NCBI GenBank assembly: GCA_018985235.1
Contig: JADGIG010000188.1
Coordinates: forward strand, 1 to 13,483
DNA: 13,483 nt
Origin: Sanchytrium tribonematis
Lineage: Eukaryota; Sanchytriomycota; Sanchytriomycetes; Sanchytriales; Sanchytriaceae
Direction of reading: 5' to 3'
Shown piece by piece: positions 7,861 through 13,483 of the stretch (positions within the stretch are counted from its first letter, which is position 1; every line of letters begins with the position of its first letter). The translations under genes and the position numbers were made by a program. The notes beneath the pieces were generated by a model. It was not told the DNA's origin and ran no database searches. It worked only from the letters and a program-made list of their open reading frames with translations.

Positions 7861-8560
7861 TGAGAATAATGTAATGGAACTTTCGCGGGTACAAAAGAAT
7901 ATTCAATCAATAAGAATCAAACAATTTACTTGATTTACAACCTTACATTCTAATTTTACAAGAATCTAAAAACAATAAATACTTGCCACATATAAATAAC
8001 TACACTAAATGGGATCTCTCGAATTCAAATTTACATCATAAACAATACTTGTTCATCCATAATTCTGTCACAAATGTTAATAGAATAAAATTTATTGAAA
8101 ACTGTTTACTTTCAAAATAAATGGATTTTCAGTATATCAAAACTAGAAATATAGAATTCATAAAGTCAATACTCAATGAAGCAATCTTACACATTGCCTT
8201 TATTTGTGGCGGGGTAAACTCAAAATCAGACCTTTTTAGCATTAAAATATTATCTATTTGATATTTCTTATAGTTATCATAATACACACAAGTACAATGG
8301 TAAATTGAAATAAAATCTTAAACCACTTCTGGTCTCATTCCAGTCTTCAACATGCAGTCAGATCTTTAACTACTATACAGAGACCGGACAAATACATTTC
8401 TGACAACTGGTCCTTCATCATTGAATTTGAAACTGATAAAATGATGCTCTCATCAGAAAAGACTATTCAAATTCAGGAAAGATTATTCAAATTCAGGAAA
8501 CAATACCAGTCAATGCTGCAGTATTTACTAATCTTTCATCAAATGAAATTGACAATTTTT
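7861..8560 (+). pseudogene. probable non-LTR (LINE) endonuclease relic
   Basis: In the frame from 7929 the sequence reads LDLQPYILILQESK, resembling the exonuclease-endonuclease-phosphatase motif 'l.PdillLQE' with its catalytic Glu. It stays open to a TAA at 8118-8120 and then continues in phase from an ATG to 8261. There, CGGVNSKSDLF sits where a 'GDFNa....' motif would be expected (the key Asp is lost). In another frame, about 8321-8560, YISDNWSFIIEFETD resembles the C-terminal 'SDH.pI..e.' motif. Three motifs in the right order support an apurinic-type endonuclease from a LINE ORF2, but each is degenerate and no RT follows. A 20-bp tandem duplication lies inside the last part. Confidence 0.32.
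8461..8500. repeat. 20-bp tandem duplication
   Basis: GACTATTCAAATTCAGGAAA is followed at once by GATTATTCAAATTCAGGAAA: two 20-base copies with one difference. A 20-base shift is not a multiple of three, so it adds a frameshift to the relic it lies in. Confidence 0.9.
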
Positions 8561-8869
8561 TACCAATCGGTATGTCCCAAATTTCCCTGAGTCTTGCGTT
8601 CTTACTAGTAATATAAAAACAATGAATAAATACATCAAAAGGAAGCAGCAAACCCCCGAGTCAAATTCGAGAAACCAAGAAACATTCTTTTAACGAAAAT
8701 CAAGCAGTGTCGGATGAAATCTAATTCTGAAATGGAGAAAAGGTCTATCAGAACGAATTAAAAGTATTTTTTGGACGCGGTTTTCCAGAAATTTTGATAA
8801 ATTTGAATTTTAAAAATTCCCAGAATTTCTCAAATCGCTAAATCGGGGGAAATGCCTCATATATATTTA
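8561..8869. other. non-coding spacer with a short palindrome
   Basis: No frame stands out. A perfect palindrome with a one-base centre (GAATTTT-A-AAAATTC) lies at 8805-8819, about 50 bp beyond the stop of YR copy 2, and is flanked by looser AGAAATT/AATTTCT arms. AAATCGCTAAATCGG at about 8834 recurs as AAATCGCTAATTCGG at about 9098. Confidence 0.4.
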
Positions 8870-10013
8870 TTACTGGCATCTTCTCTTTCTGACATCTTCA
8901 GCAGCTGTTCTCCAGCTAATTTGGTTGATTTTTCTTCTTCTTCTATTTGTTTTAGTTCTTAACAGAAAATTAAGCTTTTCGGAGTTCAACATCAACGTCG
9001 TAACAGCATTGACATCTTGAATGGTAGGATCATCCACTCACATACTCGCTGCTCTTGTTTGAGCTTCTAAAAATTTCATAATAACTTGAAAACCACAAAA
9101 TCGCTAATTCGGAATATGCTGTGGTAAAATCAAACGGTACGGAGTAATGTGATGTTGAGGATCTTCAATGCTTTATAACTGAAAACCAGTGCTTATATTT
9201 ACAGAGGGAATCTTGAAATTTGCTGGCAATTCACTTCCCATAAACTCTACATATTGTTTTCCTATTTTTCAGCAGCTGGTTGTTCAATTGGGACACTATT
9301 ATTGCCACTATTTATATGTTGAATGGCGTCGATTACATCATTTTGATTTAAAATTTCCAAAACAGACTGTTTCAATAAATCAGTCAGACCTTACCTAGTA
9401 ACTGTTGCTGCATCAATTGCGCGCTCTTCAAGTTCATTTTTATCAAAATGAAGAAATTTGCGTCCAACATGCATATCGACAGCAAATTCATATCTTAAAT
9501 ATGTATCTTGCACTCCAGGTAGTGACCAACCTTCTTTTAAGTGAATTGCAGTCGAAGAAGGACAAGCTATAGATCCACTAGACACATAAGTGGCAGCACC
9601 CTTGCGAACCGAGTGTGTCCCAATATCTACTGCATGTAAACCACGCTCTAAATTTCATCAATGATTTCGAAAATCTATGGTATTGTGAATTACTAGGAAC
9701 CAGCTTATTTTGATTTGGTACAGTTGGTAATACCTATAAATACACTCCTAGTGCTAGTAAAGGGCATATTTCTGGTGAAATAGGATTGGCATAAATGTGA
9801 AGAGGATCTCTTTTGCGATTTCCTGTCTGGTCGTTTTCATAGGAGCAAAGTAAATACAACGAGAATCATCTCGCCACTCCAGATGTTCAAGACAAATACT
9901 AACATTCCCTGCACTACACATGAGATTCCAACAAATTAAAATAGAGCATCTTCCAAACACATTTTCTTCTTCTTTACTTTTTAATAATGAATCACAAATA
10001 AACTAATCACTTT
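8870..10013 (-). pseudogene. Crypton-like tyrosine recombinase (YR copy 2), N-terminally truncated
   Basis: Read on the minus strand, the domains are in order. A helix SLLKSKEEENVFGRC leads into WNLMCSAGN, where the family normally has an Arg after WNLMx (box I; Ser here). HLEWRDDS..IYFAPMK follows, then, after a frame slip, DPLHIYANPISPEICPLLAL. The frame containing DIGTHSVRKGAATYVSSGS (HxxR of box II) comes next, then EGWSLPGVQDTYLRYE, with Trp and the candidate nucleophile Tyr nine residues apart, as in the H/W-Y spacing of tyrosine recombinases, then MHVGRKF. A C-terminal region continues in pieces: LPANFKIPSVN near 9210, DPQHHITPYRLILP near 9150, and a basic end with ISWRTAAEDVRKRR stopping at 8870. 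At least four frame changes and several stops show it is dead. In the family the enzyme cuts and rejoins DNA through a Tyr-DNA link to move its element. Confidence 0.68.
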
Positions 10014-10700
10014 TCAGTTAGAAAGTACGGAGATTAAACACAAACTAGAATATGATTGGTTGTTTTGATTGGTTTGGTACTTGACGATTTTGATTGGCAC
10101 ATGCACGTGTTTCAAGATTTCGGAAGTGAATGTAATTCCACCCACAACTTCTATTTCATTTCCCGGTACTTCGTAAATATAAGCAGCATTAATATCTCTA
10201 GAAATGACAACTGATGGGTAATTGAGAGAATAATGAAGTAAAGTGATATTTCTACCGTTATGGACACCTTTTCTACCATCAAATACATTAGAGTTGCGAT
10301 ATCTTAGACTGCGAACGTATGATACATAACTCTTCTTTAACTGATTAATTAACTCAGGATGATTGCATTGTTGACAATCACGATCTCCAAATACTGTTTT
10401 ACTTTGTACGATCAGATTTGCTGGAATTACGGATCTTTTTAGTGCATTATTACAAATGTAGAATCCAACGTAATGTTTATGAAAAAACCCATAATTCAGA
10501 AAGATTTGTTCGCTTGCAATCATTGCTATATGATGATTCTTAATTTTAAAGGTAAATTCCAATGTCTTACTACCACAAGTTGTAAGATATAAAAACTGAT
10601 TCTTGTTCTCAAATTCATCAATCACAAAAGCTATTCTATCGTTCATATGCGCTTCGGTAGTGGCGATACTCTTTTTTACAATCTCAACACATGGAGCCAT
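10014..10700 (-). CDS. intact ORF of unknown function, 228 codons
   Basis: I do not recognise this protein. The frame opens at an ATG at 10700-10698 (MAPCVEIV), chosen because the extension to 10724 begins with TTG just after a stop. It runs uninterrupted to a TGA at 10014, unlike almost everything else in the window. The first half has alternating hydrophobic and polar residues (FVIDEF, FLYLTT, FTFKIKNHHIAMIAS) that suggest beta strands. The middle has one CQQC pair followed by a helix. The C-terminal third contains SRDINAA and VVGGITF segments. There is no signal peptide or membrane segment. It lies immediately upstream of the YR copy 2 relic on the same strand, so it could be a second gene of that element. 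The RDxNAA string recalls the end of TnpB/Fanzor nucleases, but the surrounding residues do not fit well. Confidence 0.45.
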   Translation of the reverse strand: MAPCVEIVKKSIATTEAHMNDRIAFVIDEFENKNQFLYLTTCGSKTLEFTFKIKNHHIAMIASEQIFLNYGFFHKHYVGFYICNNALKRSVIPANLIVQSKTVFGDRDCQQCNHPELINQLKKSYVSYVRSLRYRNSNVFDGRKGVHNGRNITLLHYSLNYPSVVISRDINAAYIYEVPGNEIEVVGGITFTSEILKHVHVPIKIVKYQTNQNNQSYSSLCLISVLSN

Positions 10701-10724
10701 AATGGTTTGAAAATTGAAAACCAA

Positions 10725-11191
10725 TTTTATTCATCTATCTCGGTCTTGGTTTTACAGATCATTGGAATGAAATCAATTCAGATAAATAAAACTTGAAGAA
10801 TGTAAAAAAATTTAATCACATGATTGGTTAAGAATATTTGTCTAATATTTGTAGTGTTTTCTGGCTTTTGTCTTTAACATGGATTATCTCAAAATGATAC
10901 TTTTGTAAAATATCTAGTTATCGTAGTGTGTGTCCCAAATGTCTTGTCATCAGAAATTTTATTTCATCTTGGGACTGTTAACTAGTTCATTGAGCCCTGT
11001 ACCAGACCGTTTTCTTCCTTTGGAATTTAATTACAATGTCTTTCCTTTTGGCGTCGTGTGTAAAGACATGTTTTTAATCCTGTTTGACATTTGCCAAGAC
11101 GAATACGAGTTGATACTAGAAAGGGTCTTGAAATAAATAAACTTGTAAAGCATGCCTCGGGTCTCTAATAAAATTATTGGAGTGAAACTTA
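10725..11191. other. spacer between unknown genes; one small ORF
   Basis: The only frame of note is plus-strand 10939-11136 (ATG, 65 codons, MSCHQKFYFILGLL...ERVLK), whose N-terminus is hydrophobic enough to resemble a short signal or membrane segment. It has no recognisable motif and may be chance. The stretch 11130-11191 is AT-rich and leads directly into the ATG of the next gene. AATAAA signals occur near 10784 and 11134. Confidence 0.25.
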
Positions 11192-12262
11192 ATGTTTAAC
11201 TTTAATTTAAAGAAATGGATTGAAGGATTACCAGACGGTCTTGGCTATGATCTACTTAAAGAAATATTCTCGAATAAACCAATGAGTCCGTTGACAAAGT
11301 TAAAGAAATATGCTCGAATAAACCAATGAGTCCGTTGACAAAGTTTGGTTTGGTAGGTGTCGGATTTGTGGCAGGTAGTTATTATTCTAACGTTCCTTAT
11401 TCAATAGCGTTTAACGATGGCATCAATTCTGCAAATGCTGGTTATTCAAAGAAATCTGATGGGAAATTGGAGATCCAGTGGAAAAAAATATCTGGAGATT
11501 CTGAGAAGTTTGATGTTATCGTTCAAGATCATAGCCGTCTTTTTGAAAATGAGTATAAAGGCTGGTGATAAATCTAAAATACAGAGCTTGGTGCAGCTCC
11601 ACATTGCTCCACAACTTCCTGCTAAACTTGGAGGGTTTAAAATTATTATTTGGGATAACCCTGAACATAATTATGGATACAGAGTAATAAGCACTGCACT
11701 ATTGAAGGAATTACGAGAAATCCAAAAAGAAGCCATTGAAACTTTTGGAAATGAATTAACTGCAGATATTAGTAGAACCCACCACATGTGTGATAACTGG
11801 GCCAAATACGCACTTGATCAGAATAGGTTTTCGGCCATTGCGACCAAAGTTTTAAAGAAAAACAATATTGAACCAGCTAAACCATTTTACCAATTAAATT
11901 ATGACGAGTATAAATCAGAAAAATTTGATTATACGTTATTTCCTTGTGTAAATAATGATGAAATTATAGCTGTCTCCGGCAGCTCGGACAGCCTGTTGGT
12001 AAATTACAATAAAAAAAATACCAATCTGATCCCATAACTACATCAAATTACATAGAAATACTAAAATACAAATTTTTCTATAACGTCTGATGGATATACT
12101 CTGTTAAATACCGACACAATTGATGAACTCTTATTGATAATAAATGATAAAATCAAATTAATGTGGGATAGAAACAAGGCCAACAGGGGCTCTAAATTAA
12201 AAATTAATTCAAACATATTAATTACACATATTTCCAGGGCTGTTTCTAGGGTTTTCAGCTGA
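11192..12262 (+). pseudogene. broken gene of unknown family, disrupted by a 44-bp duplication
   Basis: I do not recognise this protein. An ATG at 11192 opens MFNFNLKKWIEGLPDGLGYD and runs into a 44-bp tandem duplication (11257-11344) that throws the frame. The second copy restores a frame with MSPLTKFGLVGVGFVAGSYY, whose Gly/Val-rich stretch could be a short membrane segment. Near 11560 the frame slips back to the first phase and stays open to a TAA at 12035-12037, then appears again in another phase from about 12079 to 12262 (SDGYTLLNTDTIDELLL...). The total span would correspond to roughly 330 residues. The middle has a helical LLKELREIQKEAIETFGNEL segment. No catalytic motif is evident. 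A viral or mobile-element structural protein is possible, but I have no family match. Confidence 0.42.
11257..11344. repeat. 44-bp tandem duplication
   Basis: The 44 bases starting TAAAGAAATATTCTCGAATA at 11257 are repeated at 11301-11344 with a single visible difference (TTCTCG against TGCTCG). The repeat length is not a multiple of three, so it breaks the gene that starts at 11192. The near identity indicates a recent event. Confidence 0.92.
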
Positions 12263-12600
12263 TTTGCTTCCGATTTTACCTTGTTTAATGAGCCATTCTA
12301 CCTGACTTGAACTGAATTTAGTGAAGTGACTAATCTGTCATTTCCAGCCTTCACTCTGGCGGAATTGGGCACGTCTGCAAATTCTACTTGTTGTAGTGCC
12401 ATTTTCCTTTGCATGAAACTATCTAAAAGTGTCTAAAGTCGTGCCTATGATGCACACGACTGTGAGTACTCGAAATTCAAGTTTTCAATGTATTATTATT
12501 CAAATTTGTTCACAGTGTCGTATTTACTTGCTCTTCCTTTTAACCTTTTCTTTGTTTCTGTTGTATTCCTTTTGTGTCTCCACTATTTGGATCACAACTT
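12263..12600. other. gene-poor stretch, possible tail of the flanking retroelement
   Basis: The hydrophobic plus-strand frames at 12429-12688 appear to be antisense of the minus-strand retroelement tail. On the minus strand, about 12235-12330 holds a short readable stretch (HFTKFSSSQVEWLIKQGK) of unknown origin. No gene can be supported. Confidence 0.3.
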
Positions 12601-12608
12601 TCTGCTTT

Positions 12609-12847
12609 TCAAACACTTTCATCACCAGTCAAATCTATGTCCATCTGGCACATCAACTTGTGATACAAATCAATATTTAAATTGTTAAATACAGTATTGT
12701 CTGCTGGTCTGACTTCAATACGCATATTCTCCAAGGTATTTTTCAAATTCTCATCATCTAAAGAGTTGATCATTTTAAAGTATTTTCCTTCTATTTTCAA
12801 CACGCAAAAGGGACCTTCAAATTGGCAATTCATTTTAGGATGAATGT
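12609..12847 (-). pseudogene. integrase C-terminal tail (copy C)
   Basis: In the frame overlapping the RT end, IHPKMNCQFEGPFCVLKIEG resembles the 'L.pk..GPf.V..i.g' SH3-like tail found after Ty3/gypsy integrase cores, followed by about 60 acidic and hydrophobic residues. It starts within 15 bp of the RT stop, so the integrase core between them has been deleted. The tail is expected to help DNA binding in intact elements. Confidence 0.5.
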
Positions 12848-13254
12848 CTTCAATTCTGTATCATACCAAAATACCAACAAGCATCTTAAACTTTTGACTA
12901 TTATATTTTTGATTGACTTCTCAACAAAACTCATAATCATGCTCTGAAAGACTGCTAGTAATCCAAATAGGCCTAGTGCCCGTTTAAACATGTCTACAGA
13001 TCTTAAACTTATCCTTGCTTCTGCTAAATTTCTTTTAGTATGCTTAACAACGCTGAAACCACTTTGAGTGATGAAATAGCCAACATATGAGTCATCATGA
13101 TCATCAATAGGTCTAGACTTATCCAAATCAAGCGTTAATCCTAATGGAGCAATTAGTCCAATCAATTCATCAATATTCTGGTCTTCATTTGCAATATAAT
13201 CATGTTCTAATAAATCATCCACAAATTGTTCCAATAAAACGGGTTGTACATCTA
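12830..13254 (-). pseudogene. reverse transcriptase fragment with FVDD box (copy C)
   Basis: On the minus strand the frame reads LLEQFVDDLLEHDY, an RT catalytic box of the [FY]xDD type, then LIGLIAPLGLTLDLDKS, the 'L...gl.l...Ks' helix that follows it. YVGYFITQSGF matches the 'fLGy.is..G' strand, and a segment with ALGLFGLLAVFQSMI corresponds to the 'LGl..yyr.fi' thumb helix of gypsy RTs. There is no ATG; the apparent start is a TTG inside the frame. The frame ends at a TGA in 12830-12832. The order and spacing make this a confident RT. Its sequence differs from copies A and B, so it may belong to a third subfamily. Confidence 0.68.
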
Positions 13255-13483
13255 TTGGCTGTTTTCATATCCAGCAACTTCGCAAAGTACAATGCCGATA
13301 ATCAGCTCTCTGATAAAGACCAGTTTGCAAACTAGCAATGCTGCAAATCATTGCAGACAGTTGGTCAGATAATGTCAGTTATTTACCTCTAAGACTGGTG
13401 CGATCAAATGCTTTGGCAAAATTATATTTTCGCATTTTTTTGTAATTTTTCTCCTCTTCTGGCTTTGTTTCTAAATAGATTTG
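13255..13483 (-). other. degenerate 5' part of copy C, no intact frame
   Basis: Short minus-strand frames (for example ETKPEEEKNYKKMRKYNF at the edge and DQLSAMICSIASLQTGLY) look like decayed coding sequence but contain several stops and shifts. They may be the RT N-terminal half or an upstream pol region. I cannot place them. Confidence 0.3.

Larger units (their letters stand above)
12600..13483 (-). mobile_element. retroelement copy C, internally deleted
   Basis: A third retroelement relic on the opposite strand, which continues beyond the right edge. A reverse transcriptase segment is joined to the C-terminal tail of an integrase with everything between missing, so RNase H and the integrase catalytic core are deleted. 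The junction lies at about 12830-12845. Upstream of the RT, positions 13235-13483 contain only broken frames. Confidence 0.6.

Noticed and set aside
10150-10260. RDINAA motif in the 228-codon ORF as evidence for a Fanzor/TnpB nuclease
   Set aside because: Only one CxxC pair is present, the second pair normally just before the motif is missing, about 50 residues follow it, and no earlier RuvC Asp or Glu motif is evident. The match is too short to support a nuclease.
12429-12688. Plus-strand hydrophobic ORFs resembling a membrane protein
   Set aside because: They overlap in two frames and are largely antisense of the minus-strand integrase tail. Low-complexity Phe/Leu-rich reading is expected from A-rich antisense.
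1-13483. CRISPR arrays, rRNA genes or prokaryotic operons
   Set aside because: No regularly spaced repeats, rRNA-like conserved blocks or co-directional gene strings with ribosome binding sites were seen.

Overview
This window looks like AT-rich eukaryotic DNA, most likely from an invertebrate animal. I cannot name the species. The evidence for a eukaryote is Ty3/gypsy-type retroelement pol genes with gag zinc knuckles, a PHD finger, an RNase H and a DDE integrase, plus a Crypton-like tyrosine recombinase (YR) family and a probable LINE endonuclease relic. There are no prokaryotic operons or ribosome-binding-site patterns. Nearly every gene is broken by stops, frameshifts and deletions, so the window reads as a nested graveyard of mobile elements with one or two intact small ORFs.

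Layout. (1) 6-2247, minus strand: two adjacent broken ORF chains of unknown family (1319 to 6 and 2247 to 1369), each interrupted by one in-frame TGA. The left edge is more GC-rich and contains a weak tRNA-like segment. (2) 2246-3541, plus strand: a 5'- and 3'-truncated retroelement copy A (end of gag, aspartic protease, reverse transcriptase up to YLDD). (3) 3542-about 5783, plus strand: retroelement copy B (gag with zinc knuckles, protease, deleted RT, RNase H C-terminus, a PHD finger, zinc-binding and catalytic integrase domains). (4) About 5783-6854, plus strand: the C-terminal part of a tyrosine recombinase (YR copy 1), joined directly to the integrase end. (5) 6855-7110: no gene, but a compact set of inverted TGTCCG-type repeats followed by a TATA-like and an AATAAA signal. 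(6) 7232-7711, minus: an unknown broken ORF. (7) About 7860-8560, plus: a probable non-LTR endonuclease relic. (8) 8870-10013, minus: a longer, independently broken YR copy 2, convergent with copy 1. (9) 10014-10700, minus: an intact 228-codon ORF of unknown function. (10) 11192-12262, plus: an unknown gene broken by a 44-bp tandem duplication and further shifts. (11) About 12600-13483, minus: retroelement copy C (RT FVDD region joined to an integrase tail).

How the parts relate: the retroelement fragments would together encode particle formation, maturation, reverse transcription and integration, but no copy is complete. The two YR copies share a core and a long C-terminal region and have lost different key residues (the candidate Tyr in copy 1, a candidate catalytic Arg in copy 2). 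The unknown ORFs (6-2247, 7232-7711, 10014-10700, 11192-12262) are the part most likely to hold something undescribed. I cannot assign them to a family by reading alone.
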